DNA from: Rubellimicrobium aerolatum
GTDB taxonomy: Bacteria > Pseudomonadota > Alphaproteobacteria > Rhodobacterales > Rhodobacteraceae
Length of the DNA: 64,000 bases
Assembly (NCBI RefSeq): GCF_017872975.1
Contig: NZ_JAGGJP010000010.1
Coordinates: 1-64,000, forward strand
Direction: 5' to 3'
In this document: positions 1 through 8,394 of the stretch, one piece after another
Layout: every line of letters starts with the position of its first letter
Numbering within the stretch: the first letter of the stretch is position 1
Translations under genes and position numbers: made by a program
Notes under the pieces: generated by a model
Databases searched by the model: none
What the model was told of the DNA's origin: nothing
What the model saw: only the letters and a program-made list of their open reading frames with translations

Positions 1-1
1 C

Positions 2-97
2 CCCATGATCACCCACACCCTGCCGCTGGACAGGATCAACGACGGATTCGAACTGATGAAACGAGGCGAAAGCATACGCAGCGTCGTGGTGTATTAA
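2..97 (+). CDS. frmA: S-(hydroxymethyl)glutathione dehydrogenase, C-terminal end (partial)
   Basis: Only the last 31 codons lie in the window. The visible end (LPLDRINDGFELMKRGESIR, then SVVVY and stop) matches the C-terminus of class III alcohol dehydrogenases, the NAD- and zinc-dependent enzymes that oxidise S-hydroxymethylglutathione in formaldehyde detoxification. The zinc and cofactor sites are outside the window, so the call rests on this tail alone. The TAA stop shares the palindrome TTAA (94-97) with the stop of the convergent ligase gene, so there is no room for a terminator between them. Confidence 0.8.
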   Translation, partial: PMITHTLPLDRINDGFELMKRGESIRSVVVY

Positions 98-1554
98 GCC
101 CCAAGGGCCGGGGGCAGGGCGTCCATCAGCGCCTGCGCCTCGGTTCCGTCGCGCCCGATCGCCACGGCGGCGAAGCGGCCGTCGATGGACAGGCCCGACA
201 GCATGAGCAGCACGACCCCCGTCCCCTGCGCCGGGTCGAACTGGAGCCCGGCCGCGCGCACCCGTCCGATGACCTCGGACGGCGGGCGGCCGACCCAAGC
301 CGGGTCCACAAGGTTGTCGTTCGCGACATAGGCGCGGACGCCCCCCGAATCGGCCCGCCAGACCCCCGCCTCGGCGTCGTAGCGGCCCGGCGCGAGGTTT
401 CGCAGGCACGCGTAGGGATGCGTCGTCCCGCCCTTCCGCAGGTTGATCTCCAGCGCCACGACCCGCCAAGCGCCCCGGGTCCCGACCGCCGCGAAGTCGA
501 GCGCGAAGCGTCCCAGGGCTCCCGCCTTCGCCAGCGCCTCACCCACGCGGCGGCCGTGATCTGCCAACTCGGGCGCGTAGGCCGGCTCGGCCGGGAAGCG
601 GCAGCCCACATAGACCTGCCCGTCCTCGCCGCCCAGCACCTGCTCGTGCGTCGCAAGCACCTCGACCGTGCCGTCGGGAAGGATGTCCACCTGCACTGAG
701 GGAGACGTGAAGCGGTCGCCTGCGACCATCTCCTCGACCACGCCGCCCTTGGCCATCTCCTCCCAGTAGGCGGGGCCGAAAGCGCCGAGCCGGTCGCGTA
801 GCGCCGCCTCATCGGGATCGTCCGACAGGTCCACGACCCGGTTCCCGTCTCCCGCCGCGCTGTCGTCGTGCTTGACGATCACGCGGACGAGGGCCGGGTC
901 CTCGGCCCGCAGCGCCCGAATGGCGTCGAGCGTGTCCTCCACGCCGATCAGTCCCTCCCGCCCGGCGGGCAGCGGCACCCCGGCCTCGCGCAGGAGCCGC
1001 CGCCCGGCTCCCTTGAATCCCAGCGGCCAGAGCGCCGGAGCCGAGCCGTTCACTGGCACGCCCAGCTCCAGCGCCAGTCGCGCCTCGGCTTCGGTGACGT
1101 TCCAGGGCTCCAGGAAGGCGGGCCGTCCGCCGATCCGGTCGCGGATGGTGGCGATCAGGTCGGGTCGGTCGAGCAGCTTCTCGGCCACGCCGCGCAGGGA
1201 GGTATCGCCCAAGGCGACGCAGTGGAACCGCGCCCGCGCGTCGCTCCCTTCGGGCAGGAGGGAGGCGCAGTAGTCCAGCACCTCGGGCGCGGGGGCGAGG
1301 GTGCCGACGAAGATCATCTCGGCGTTCGGGATGCGGTGGAGCAGAAAGAACGCCGCGAGGTAGCGGTGTTCCAGCGCCGGCAGGCGCGGGCCGTAATGGG
1401 CCAGCACCGCCTCTCCCAGCGACAGCGACGGCAGCACCACGACGACGTGCGGCCAGGTCTGGCCGGGGCGGTTCAGCGCCACCGCGCGGTTCAGCGACGC
1501 CTGCAACCTGTCGAAGCCCTGCAACCGCTCCTCCGCTTCCGGGTTTCCCTGCAA
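94..1554 (-). CDS. PGM1-related peptide ligase (ATP-grasp family)
   Basis: 486 residues. The N-terminal half (1-200) has alternating strands and helices like the pre-ATP-grasp domain. The middle and C-terminal parts carry ATP-grasp features: VIVKHDDSAAGDGNR around 225, a basic/acidic stretch near EEMVAGDRF, and the metal-binding ALEINLRKGG motif near 370 with conserved E and N. This layout matches proteins named after the pheganomycin peptide ligase PGM1, which joins a peptide to an amino-acid-like group with ATP. The substrate here cannot be predicted and no peptide precursor gene is seen nearby. The start is TTG; a GGAG lies about 12 bases upstream, and other in-frame TTG codons shortly inside leave the start uncertain. 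Its stop overlaps that of the formaldehyde dehydrogenase. Confidence 0.75.
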   Translation of the reverse strand: MQGNPEAEERLQGFDRLQASLNRAVALNRPGQTWPHVVVVLPSLSLGEAVLAHYGPRLPALEHRYLAAFFLLHRIPNAEMIFVGTLAPAPEVLDYCASLLPEGSDARARFHCVALGDTSLRGVAEKLLDRPDLIATIRDRIGGRPAFLEPWNVTEAEARLALELGVPVNGSAPALWPLGFKGAGRRLLREAGVPLPAGREGLIGVEDTLDAIRALRAEDPALVRVIVKHDDSAAGDGNRVVDLSDDPDEAALRDRLGAFGPAYWEEMAKGGVVEEMVAGDRFTSPSVQVDILPDGTVEVLATHEQVLGGEDGQVYVGCRFPAEPAYAPELADHGRRVGEALAKAGALGRFALDFAAVGTRGAWRVVALEINLRKGGTTHPYACLRNLAPGRYDAEAGVWRADSGGVRAYVANDNLVDPAWVGRPPSEVIGRVRAAGLQFDPAQGTGVVLLMLSGLSIDGRFAAVAIGRDGTEAQALMDALPPALGA

Positions 1555-1636
1555 GGCTAGCGTGGGCTCCGCTCCCGGCGAGGGTTCCCCCCGCCGCCCG
1601 CCTGGGGCACTGTGCCCGCGACTTCAGGAGGCGCCC

Positions 1637-2392
1637 ATGCCCGACCACGACCGCCCGCTGCTCGCCGTCCTCATCGACGCCGACAACACCTCGCCCCGCT
1701 ACGCCGGCGCCATCTTCGAGGAGATCGCCGCCATCGGCGAGGCCAGCGTGCGCCGCTGCTACGGCGACTTCTCCTCGCAGCAGATGTCCGGCTGGAACAA
1801 GGTCCAGTCCGAGCACGGACTCGTGCCGCTTCACTCCCCCGCCTACACGGTGGGCAAGAACTCCTCGGACATCAGCCTTGTCATCGACGCGATGGACCTG
1901 ATGCACACGGGCCGCTTCGACGCCTTCGTGCTGGTGTCGTCCGACAGCGACTTCACGCGGCTCGCCTCCCGCATCCGCGAGCAGGGGCTCGATGTCTACG
2001 GCATAGGCCAGCAGAAGACGCCCGAAGCCTTCCGCCGTGTCTGCAAGCGCTTCATCTTCATCGAGAACCTAGGCGGCCCCGTCAGCCCCAAGCCTACGCC
2101 TCCCGGCGAGAAGCCGGTTCCCGAGGAGAAGCCCGAAGCCCCCCCTTCCGCGCGGCCCAAAGCACCACTGACCGAGGCGCGCGACATCATCCTGCGCGCC
2201 ATGGACGCCATCGACCAGGAGGAGGAGTGGTTCGCCCTCGGGCCCCTCGGTCAGTTCATCACGGCGGCGAACCCGGACTTCGACACCCGCACCTATGGAC
2301 GCAAGAAGCTCTCGGACCTCGTGCAGGACCTCAAGATCTTCGAGACGAAGCGCGGCGCGGCCAACCAGCTCCTCATCCGACGCATCGACTGA
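1637..2392 (+). CDS. NYN domain ribonuclease-like protein with C-terminal LOTUS/OST-HTH domain
   Basis: 251 residues. Residues 8-140 form a NYN (PIN-like) nuclease domain with the acidic residues expected to bind metal: D14 and D16 in LIDADN, D78 in NSSDIS, and D103/D105 in VSSDSDF. A proline- and lysine-rich linker (about 143-175) leads to a C-terminal domain (about 176-251) with the pattern of a LOTUS/OST-HTH RNA-binding module. NYN-LOTUS proteins are thought to bind and perhaps cut RNA; the target is unknown. The ATG was chosen because AGGAG sits seven bases upstream (1626-1630); an in-frame start further up lacks this. The gene ends just before the mbfA promoter. Confidence 0.85.
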   Translation: MPDHDRPLLAVLIDADNTSPRYAGAIFEEIAAIGEASVRRCYGDFSSQQMSGWNKVQSEHGLVPLHSPAYTVGKNSSDISLVIDAMDLMHTGRFDAFVLVSSDSDFTRLASRIREQGLDVYGIGQQKTPEAFRRVCKRFIFIENLGGPVSPKPTPPGEKPVPEEKPEAPPSARPKAPLTEARDIILRAMDAIDQEEEWFALGPLGQFITAANPDFDTRTYGRKKLSDLVQDLKIFETKRGAANQLLIRRID

Positions 2393-2395
2393 GGC

Positions 2396-2423
2396 TTGCC
2401 TGATCTTAGAACGCTTCTAAGAT
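2396..2423 (+). promoter_or_regulatory. mbfA promoter with overlapping Irr box (iron control element)
   Basis: Bases 2403-2423 are a perfect 9-bp inverted repeat with a 3-bp spacer and core TTAGAA-N3-TTCTAA, very close to the ICE/Irr-box consensus TTTAGAA-N3-TTCTAAA. A possible -35 (TTGCCT, 2396-2401) and -10 (TAAGAT, 2418-2423) stand 16 bases apart, so the operator fills the spacer and covers the -10. Irr represses iron-storage and iron-export genes when iron is scarce. The box is seen directly; the promoter elements are inferred. Confidence 0.8.
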
Positions 2424-2430
2424 AGCCTCC

Positions 2431-3408
2431 ATGCTGAGCCGCTTCTCGTCCCGCCGTCACTTCCGCGACCTGTCCGAGCAGGAGGTCCTCGCCCTCGCCA
2501 TCTCCAACGAGGAGGACGACGCCCGCATCTACCGCAGCTTCGCGGAGCGCCTGCGGGACGACTACCCCGCCTCGGCGGCGGTCTTCGACGGCATGGCGGC
2601 CGAGGAGGACGGCCACCGCCGCCGCCTGATCGAGCTCCATCGCGCCCGCTTCGGCGAGGTGATTCCGCTGATCCGGCGCGAGCACGTCGCGGGCTCCTAC
2701 GCGCGCGAGCCGGTATGGCTCGACCCCGACCTCGGGCTGGACCGCATCCGCGCCATCGTGCACCGGATGGAGGAGTCGGCGGGCAGCTTCTACGCCGCCG
2801 CGGCCCGGCGAGTCACGGACGCGCGCACCCGTGACCTCCTGGGCAGCCTCGCCGCCGCCGAGGCGGGGCACGTCCAGCGCGCCGACGCCCTGGCCGAGGA
2901 GCACCTGACGCAGCAGGCCCGCGAGTCCGAGGACGAGGGCGCGCATCGCCGCTTCGTGCTGACCTGGGTGCAGCCGGGGCTCGCCGGTCTCATGGACGGC
3001 TCGGTGTCCACCCTCGCGCCGATCTTCGCCACCGCCTTCGCCACGCGCGACCCCTGGACGACCTTCCTCGTGGGGGCCGCCGCCTCCATCGGCGCGGGCA
3101 TCTCCATGGGCTTCACCGAGGTCGCGTCCGACGACGGCGTGATCTCGGGACGCGGCTCGGCGTGGAAGCGGGGGCTCTCCACCGGCGTGATGACGACGCT
3201 GGGCGGGATGGGCCACGCGCTGCCCTACCTGATCCCCGACTTCTGGACGGCGACGACCATCGCCATCCTCGTGGTCTTCGTCGAGCTCTGGGCCATCGTC
3301 TGGATCCAGAACCGTTACATGCAGACACCCTTCCTGCGCGCGACCTTCCAGGTGGTGCTGGGCGGCGCGCTGGTCTTCGCGGCCGGCGCGCTGATCGGGG
3401 CCGGGTGA
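2431..3408 (+). CDS. mbfA: MbfA-type ferritin-like/VIT1 iron exporter
   Basis: 325 residues in two parts. Residues 15-165 are a ferritin-like four-helix domain with di-iron ligands: E27/E28, E58/E59 with H62 (AAEEDGH), E114/E115, and E144 with H147 (EAGH). Residues 175-325 are the VIT1-like membrane part with about five hydrophobic segments and the [17 protein letters not shown] signature. MbfA proteins export iron across the inner membrane and protect against iron plus peroxide stress. The start is supported by family N-termini ([17 protein letters not shown]), yet there is no Shine-Dalgarno sequence and the predicted transcription start falls on the ATG. The Irr box directly upstream fits iron control. 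It overlaps the next gene by one base. Confidence 0.93.
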   Translation: MLSRFSSRRHFRDLSEQEVLALAISNEEDDARIYRSFAERLRDDYPASAAVFDGMAAEEDGHRRRLIELHRARFGEVIPLIRREHVAGSYAREPVWLDPDLGLDRIRAIVHRMEESAGSFYAAAARRVTDARTRDLLGSLAAAEAGHVQRADALAEEHLTQQARESEDEGAHRRFVLTWVQPGLAGLMDGSVSTLAPIFATAFATRDPWTTFLVGAAASIGAGISMGFTEVASDDGVISGRGSAWKRGLSTGVMTTLGGMGHALPYLIPDFWTATTIAILVVFVELWAIVWIQNRYMQTPFLRATFQVVLGGALVFAAGALIGAG

Positions 3409-3851
3409 TGCCGACGCTGTTCATCGACGCCGACGCCTGCCCGGTCAAGGCCGAGGCGCTGCGCGTCGGCCTCCGCCACGGGGCGAAGGTGGTCATGGTC
3501 TCGAACGGCGGCATCCGCCCCTCGGCCTTTCCGGGGGCCGAGGTCGTCGTGGTGCCCGAAGGCCCGGACGTGGCCGACCAGTGGATCGCCGAACGGGTCC
3601 AGCCCGGCGACGTGGCGGTGACGACGGACCTTCCCCTCGCCGCCCGGGTGGTCGAAGGGGGCGGGCAGGTGGTCAAGCCCAACGGCGAGGCGCTGACCGC
3701 CCGCAACATCGGCCCGGCGCTGGCCGCCCGCGACCTCGCCGCCGACCTGCGCGCGGCCGACCCGTTCCGGCAGGGCGGCGGAAGGGCCTTCTCCCAGGCC
3801 GACCGCTCGCGCTTCCTCGACGCGCTCGACCGCGCGCTGCGGGGGCGCTGA
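3408..3851 (+). CDS. UPF0178 (YaiI/YqxD) family protein
   Basis: 147 residues, the usual family length. The N-terminal [11 protein letters not shown] motif, the SNGG segment and the TTDLPLA segment are the family hallmarks; the fold is PIN/NYN-like, so the aspartates of the first motif may bind metal, but no activity is established. The ATG overlaps the mbfA stop (TGATG, 3406-3410), so translation is probably coupled to mbfA and the gene may share its iron control. No membrane segment or signal peptide. Confidence 0.9.
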   Translation: MPTLFIDADACPVKAEALRVGLRHGAKVVMVSNGGIRPSAFPGAEVVVVPEGPDVADQWIAERVQPGDVAVTTDLPLAARVVEGGGQVVKPNGEALTARNIGPALAARDLAADLRAADPFRQGGGRAFSQADRSRFLDALDRALRGR

Positions 3852-3916
3852 GGCCGGGGATTGCGCTCCCTCCCGGGCCGGGGCTCTATGCGCCCGGCGG
3901 ACCAGGAGGAACACGC

Positions 3917-4540
3917 ATGACAAGGCCCGAGGCCGTCGTCTTCGACATCGGCAACGTCCTGATCGAATGGAACCCCGAGCGGTTCTACGACCGCGAACTG
4001 GGCGAGCCGCGCCGCCGCGCCTTCTTCGAGGTGGTGGCGGTCCACGCCATGAACGACCGCGTGGATCTCGGCTCGGCCTGGGAGGACGAGGTGTCGGCGC
4101 TGGCGCGCGAGCATCCCGAATGGGCGTCGGAAATCTCCCACTGGCACCACCGCTGGATCGAGATGGCGAGCCCCGAGATCCCCCGCTCCGTCCGGCTCCT
4201 CCGGGCGCTCCGGTCCAAGGGCGTCCCCGTCCTCGCCCTCAGCAACTTCGGCGTGGAGACCTTCGCCGAGGCGCTACGCCATTACCCCTTCCTCGCGGAG
4301 TTCGACCGCGCCTTCGTCTCGGGCCACCTGCGGCAGGCCAAGCCCGCCCCGGCGATCTATGAGACGCTGGAGCGGGAGAGCGGCCTGTCCGGGGATGCGC
4401 TCCTGTTCACCGACGATCGCGCCGACAACATCGCGACCGCCGCCGCGCGCGGCTGGCGCACCCACCTGTTCGACGGCTCCGACGCCTTCGCCGACCGCTT
4501 GGTGGACGAAGGGCTGCTGACCGCCTTGGAGGCCGCATGA
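3917..4540 (+). CDS. HAD-IA family hydrolase (YihX-like)
   Basis: 207 residues. Motif I is VVFDIGNVL with the nucleophilic aspartate; motif II is the LALSNFG serine/asparagine; the lysine of motif III lies in RQAKPAP; motif IV is FTDDRADN. A helical cap sits between motifs I and II (about residues 20-90). This is the pattern of sugar-phosphate phosphatases such as YihX, though the substrate is unknown. A strong AGGAGGA (3904-3910) supports the ATG. The stop overlaps the next ATG (ATGA), so it is co-translated with the cyclodeaminase-family gene. Confidence 0.9.
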   Translation: MTRPEAVVFDIGNVLIEWNPERFYDRELGEPRRRAFFEVVAVHAMNDRVDLGSAWEDEVSALAREHPEWASEISHWHHRWIEMASPEIPRSVRLLRALRSKGVPVLALSNFGVETFAEALRHYPFLAEFDRAFVSGHLRQAKPAPAIYETLERESGLSGDALLFTDDRADNIATAAARGWRTHLFDGSDAFADRLVDEGLLTALEAA

Positions 4541-5454
4541 GCTTCGACGTCATCGGCTTCGCGGACGGTGAGGCCGTCCTCGACTGGCTGTCCGTCGCCC
4601 GCGCCATAGAGGCCGGGCACCGGCTGGGACGGCCCCGGATCGAGGACGTGATCCTGCGGCGCGGCCCCGACACGCTCCTCAACCGCACGGCTTGGATCGA
4701 CGGGCTGGGCCTCGCCGTTAAGCCCGCGACGGTGTTCCCCGGCAATGCCGCGCAGGGCAAGCCGACGATCAACGGCGTCGTCAACCTCCTCTCCGACGAG
4801 GACGGTACGCTGGAGGCCGTCATCGATTTCCACCTCGTCACCAAATGGAAGACCGCCGCCGACTCGCTACTCGGCGCGCTCCGCCTCGCACGGTCCGATG
4901 CAGGTTCCATCCTGATCGTCGGCGCGGGCACGGTAGCGGGGACGCTGATCGACGCCTACCGCGCGGGCTTCCCCGAGGCTCGCGTCGCCGTCTGGAACCG
5001 CACCCCCGCCGGGGCCGAGCGCCTCGCCGCCGCTCGTCCGGGCGTGACGGTCGCCCCCGACCTCGCGGAGGCGGTGCGCGCGGCCGACATCGTGACCTCC
5101 GCCACCATGTCCACCGCGCCGCTGATCCGGGGCGACTGGCTGCGCCCCGGCCAGCATCTCGACCTGATCGGCGCCTACCGCCCCGACATGCGCGAGGCCG
5201 ACGACGCCGCGCTCCGCCGCGCCCGCATCTTCTGCGACTCCCGCAAGACCGTCGGCGAGACGGGGGAGATATCCCTCCCCACCGCCGCCAGCGTCTTGGG
5301 GCCAGAGGCCATAGTCGCCGACTTCTACGAGATGGACCGGATGCGACGCAAAGCGCCGGACGAGATTACGCTGTTCAAGAACGGCGGCGGCGCGCATCTC
5401 GACCTGATGGTGAGCCGCCACATCCTGGAGGCGTGGCGGGCCGCGCGGGCCTAG
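4537..5454 (+). CDS. Ornithine cyclodeaminase/mu-crystallin family oxidoreductase
   Basis: 305 residues. The N-terminal part holds substrate-side elements (LGLAVKPATVFPGN with the family lysine; HLVTKWKTAADS with another conserved lysine). The Rossmann part begins at about 128 with ILIVGAGTVAG, and STAPLIRGDWLRPGQHLDLIGAY follows. Members include ornithine cyclodeaminase and delta1-pyrroline-2-carboxylate or ketimine reductases; the lysine-rich active site alone does not separate them. It is a likely NAD(P)-dependent imine/amino acid enzyme of proline or hydroxyproline metabolism. It starts inside the HAD gene stop, and its own stop shares CTAG (5451-5454) with the convergent MFS gene. Confidence 0.85.
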   Translation: MSFDVIGFADGEAVLDWLSVARAIEAGHRLGRPRIEDVILRRGPDTLLNRTAWIDGLGLAVKPATVFPGNAAQGKPTINGVVNLLSDEDGTLEAVIDFHLVTKWKTAADSLLGALRLARSDAGSILIVGAGTVAGTLIDAYRAGFPEARVAVWNRTPAGAERLAAARPGVTVAPDLAEAVRAADIVTSATMSTAPLIRGDWLRPGQHLDLIGAYRPDMREADDAALRRARIFCDSRKTVGETGEISLPTAASVLGPEAIVADFYEMDRMRRKAPDEITLFKNGGGAHLDLMVSRHILEAWRAARA

Positions 5455-6695
5455 GCCGGAACCGCCGCCACCGGCCGCGCGACCTCGCGGATCGGCAGGT
5501 GGACCACCGCGCTGAAGGCCCCCACGCCGACGCCGATCCACCACACGGCGTCGTAGCTGCCGAAGGCGTCATACAGCCGCCCGCCTAGCCAGACGCCCAT
5601 GAAGGCCCCAAGCTGATGGCTCAGGAACACGATGCCATACAGCGTCCCCATGTAGCGCAGCCCATATAGATGCGCGACCAGCCCCGAGGTCAGCGGCACC
5701 GTGGCGAGCCACAGCGACCCCATCACTGCCGAGAACGCCAGCACGGTCGTCGGCGTCATCGGCGTCAGGATGAACCACGCCGCCACCAGCGTCCGCCCCG
5801 TGTAGACCCCGGCCAGCAGGTATTTCTTCGTATACCGCTTGCCGAGCCAGCCTGCCGCCAGCGTGCCGGCGATGTTGCCGATCCCGATGACCGAGATCGC
5901 CACCGCGCCCAGCGCGCTGGTCGTCGTGATCCCCATCGAATGCAGCACGCCGCCCGGCAGGATCGGCCCGCAGACCTCGGCGATGAAGGCCGGGAAATGG
6001 GCGGTGACGAAGGCGAGCTGATAGCCGCAGGAGAAGAAGCCCAGGAAGATCAGCGCGAAGGACGGGTCGCGCAAGGCCCCCAGCACCGCCGCGCCCATGC
6101 TTACCTGCAACTCGGCCTTCGAGGCCGGGGCAGGGGAGCGCATCCAGGGCAGCACCGCCAGCACCGCCAGGATCAGCGCCGCGAAGGCGAGGAACACCCC
6201 CTGCCACGGCATGACGGCCAGCAGCCCCTCGGCCAGCGGCGGCCCGAGCACCTGCCCGGCCGAGCCCGCCGCCGTGACGATGGCCAGCGACATCGAACGG
6301 TTCTCGGCGCTCGACGCCCGCCCCACCACCGCGAGCACCACGCCGAATCCTGTCCCGGCGATCCCGAGCCCCACCAGCACCTCGTAAAGCTGGTGCTGGA
6401 TCGGCAGCGTCGCCCCCGCTGACAGCACGAGGCCCAGCGCATAGCAGATCGCCCCCAGGATCACCGCCTTGCGATCCCCGATCTTCTCGGCCACCGCGCC
6501 GAAGAGCGGCTGGCCGAATCCCCAGGCGAGGTTCTGGATGGCGATGGCGAGGCTGAACTCGGCCCGCGGCCAGCCGAACTCCTCGGCGATGGGAAGCTGG
6601 AACACCCCGAACGAGGCACGGATCGCGAAGCCCACCAGAACCACGAGGCTGCCGGCGAGGAGGACGGGGGTCAGGATCGGTGAACGCTGGGTCAT
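5451..6695 (-). CDS. Major facilitator superfamily transporter
   Basis: 414 residues with about twelve hydrophobic helices and a charged central loop near 195-205 (MRSPAPASKAELQ). The loop between helices 2 and 3 carries GAVAEKIGDRKAV, a relaxed form of the MFS signature. The beginning (GVFQLPIAEEFGWPRAEFSLA) is typical of the monocarboxylate/oxalate-formate type of MFS carriers. Substrate unknown. A 6-bp inverted repeat (TCCGGT...ACCGGA, 6695-6715) overlaps the start. Convergent with the cyclodeaminase-family gene and sharing its stop palindrome; divergent from the dgo operon, so a sugar-acid substrate is possible but unproven. Confidence 0.9.
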   Translation of the reverse strand: MTQRSPILTPVLLAGSLVVLVGFAIRASFGVFQLPIAEEFGWPRAEFSLAIAIQNLAWGFGQPLFGAVAEKIGDRKAVILGAICYALGLVLSAGATLPIQHQLYEVLVGLGIAGTGFGVVLAVVGRASSAENRSMSLAIVTAAGSAGQVLGPPLAEGLLAVMPWQGVFLAFAALILAVLAVLPWMRSPAPASKAELQVSMGAAVLGALRDPSFALIFLGFFSCGYQLAFVTAHFPAFIAEVCGPILPGGVLHSMGITTTSALGAVAISVIGIGNIAGTLAAGWLGKRYTKKYLLAGVYTGRTLVAAWFILTPMTPTTVLAFSAVMGSLWLATVPLTSGLVAHLYGLRYMGTLYGIVFLSHQLGAFMGVWLGGRLYDAFGSYDAVWWIGVGVGAFSAVVHLPIREVARPVAAVPA

Positions 6696-6831
6696 CCGGT
6701 TTCCCTGCTACCGGAGCGGGTCGCTGTCAACCGCAGGCGCGGTGACGCCCGGCATCACGTCGGCTGATGGTCGGGGTCTTGCCTTTCCGCTCCCCTCGCC
6801 CACAGTGTGCGCCCGACGCGGAGGGCGGACC

Positions 6832-6883
6832 GGGGGCTTCGCGCCCCCGAACCCCCGCGGGATATTTGGAGCCAAAGAAAGGC
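6832..6883. repeat. Intergenic hairpin plus ATATTTGGAGCCAAAGAA element, copy 1
   Basis: A G/C hairpin (GGGGGC 6832-6837, loop TTCGC, GCCCCC 6843-6848) is followed by a CCCCCG stretch and the core ATATTTGGAGCCAAAGAA at about 6863-6880. The same core occurs at 28865-28882, twice around 40563-40620, and in weaker form at 35412-35433. Here it lies between divergent genes, and its AAAGAAAGG end is placed where the ribosome-binding site of dgoK would be, so it cannot be acting simply as a terminator. Confidence 0.75.
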
Positions 6884-6892
6884 CAAGGCGCG

Positions 6893-7786
6893 ATGGACAG
6901 GACGCCCGATTGGATCGCGGTGGATTGGGGCACCTCGAACGTCCGCGCCTGGGCCATGACCGCAGGCGGCGAGGCGCTGGCCGAGGCCACCTCGGACAAG
7001 GGCATGGGCAAGCTCTCGCCCCCCGACTACGAGCCCGCGCTGCTGGACCTGATTGGCGGCTGGATGGATGGGCCGATCCGCGTCGTCGCCTGCGGCATGG
7101 TCGGCGCGCGGCAGGGCTGGGTCGAGGCGCCCTACGCTTCCGTGCCGGGCCACCCGCTCCCTGTCGGGCTGACCCTGGCGCCCACCACGACTCCGGGCCT
7201 GTCCTTCGGCATCATCCCCGGCCTCGCGCAGTCCGACCCCGCCGACGTCATGCGCGGCGAGGAGACCAAGGTCGCGGGCTTCCTCGCCCGGAACCCCGGC
7301 TGGGACGGCGTGCTCCTCCTCCCCGGCACGCATCCCAAATGGATCAGTGTCAGCGCCGGAGAGGTGGTGGCCTTCCGCACCTCGCTCACCGGCGAGGCCT
7401 TCGCCGCGCTGTCGGGTCACACCGTCCTGCGCCACAGCGTCGCCACTGACGCCTGGGACGACGACGCCTTCCTGGCGGGGGTGGCCGAGGGCCTCGCCCG
7501 GCCCGAGGCGCTGATGAACCGCCTGTTCGCGCTGCGCGCCGAGTCGCTCCTGAGCGGTCTCACGCCCGCCAAGGCCCGCGCCCGCCTCTCGGGCCTGCTC
7601 ATCGGCACCGACCTCGCCGGGGCGCGGGGCTGGTGGCTGGGCGCGCGCGTCGCCCTCCTCGGCGCGGGTGACCTCATGACTCCCTGGCGCGCGGCCCTCA
7701 CCTCCCAGGGTGTCGCGCCCGAGGAGGCCGACGCCACCGAGGCCACGCTCGCCGGCCTCACCGAAGCCTGGAGACGCAGCCAATGA
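6893..7786 (+). CDS. dgoK: 2-dehydro-3-deoxygalactonokinase
   Basis: 297 residues. WIAVDWGTSNVRAWAM at the N-terminus is the phosphate-binding motif of DgoK, the ATP-dependent kinase that phosphorylates 2-dehydro-3-deoxy-D-galactonate on C6. LLPGTHPKWISV and the MRGEETKV segment are further family blocks. Length and domain match the family. The ATG is preceded by AAAGAAAGG, which is part of the repeated intergenic element. The stop overlaps the dgoA ATG (ATGA). With the next two genes it forms a galactonate branch of the De Ley-Doudoroff pathway: lactone, then galactonate, then phosphorylated keto-acid, then pyruvate and glyceraldehyde 3-phosphate; a galactonate dehydratase is not present in the window. 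Confidence 0.93.
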   Translation: MDRTPDWIAVDWGTSNVRAWAMTAGGEALAEATSDKGMGKLSPPDYEPALLDLIGGWMDGPIRVVACGMVGARQGWVEAPYASVPGHPLPVGLTLAPTTTPGLSFGIIPGLAQSDPADVMRGEETKVAGFLARNPGWDGVLLLPGTHPKWISVSAGEVVAFRTSLTGEAFAALSGHTVLRHSVATDAWDDDAFLAGVAEGLARPEALMNRLFALRAESLLSGLTPAKARARLSGLLIGTDLAGARGWWLGARVALLGAGDLMTPWRAALTSQGVAPEEADATEATLAGLTEAWRRSQ

Positions 7787-8394
7787 CCCGCCCCATCATC
7801 GCCATCCTGCGCGGCATCGCCCCGCCCGAGGCCGTCCCCGTCGCCGAGGCGCTGGTGGAGTCCGGCATCACCACCATCGAGGTGCCGCTGAACTCCCCCG
7901 ACCCCTTCGTTTCCATCGGGAGCATGGTCCGCGCCTTGGGCGACCGCGCCAGGATCGGCGCTGGCACCGTTCTCACGACTGAGGACGTGAGTTATGTCAA
8001 AGAGGTCGGGGGGCAGATCGTCGTCTCGCCCAACTGCGACCCCGACGTGATCCGCGCCACTGTCGCCGCCGGCATGGAAAGCTGGCCCGGCGTGATGACG
8101 CCGACCGAGTGCTTCGCCGCGCTCAAGGCCGGGGCGACGGGCCTCAAGATCTTCCCCGGCAGCCTGCTCGGCCCCGAGGGGCTCAAGGCGATCCGCGCGG
8201 TGCTGCCCAAGGGGACGCTGGTCTACGGCGTCGGCGGGGCCAGCGCCGACAACTTCGCTGCCTGGATCAGGGCCAGCGCCGACGGCTTCGGGATCGGCAC
8301 GGCGCTCTACGCGCCCGGCCTCTCGGTCGAGGAGGTGCGCCAAAGGGCACAGAACATCGTCGCGGCCTTTGACGCCGCGAGGGAGGCCGCATGA
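7783..8394 (+). CDS. dgoA: 2-dehydro-3-deoxy-6-phosphogalactonate aldolase
   Basis: 203 residues forming one TIM barrel of the KDPG/KDPGal aldolase family. ILRGI at 8-12 binds phosphate or substrate, E33 (TTIEVPL) is the likely general acid/base, and K122 (GLKIFPGS) is the Schiff-base lysine. It splits KDPGal to pyruvate and D-glyceraldehyde 3-phosphate. The KDPG (glucose) and KDPGal enzymes are close relatives; the neighbouring dgoK decides the call. Four-base overlaps on both sides show tight translational coupling. Confidence 0.92.
   Translation: MTRPIIAILRGIAPPEAVPVAEALVESGITTIEVPLNSPDPFVSIGSMVRALGDRARIGAGTVLTTEDVSYVKEVGGQIVVSPNCDPDVIRATVAAGMESWPGVMTPTECFAALKAGATGLKIFPGSLLGPEGLKAIRAVLPKGTLVYGVGGASADNFAAWIRASADGFGIGTALYAPGLSVEEVRQRAQNIVAAFDAAREAA

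Noticed and set aside
6695-6892. A riboswitch before dgoK
   Set aside because: The only structure is the repeated hairpin element, which also occurs at unrelated places, so it is not a specific sensor.
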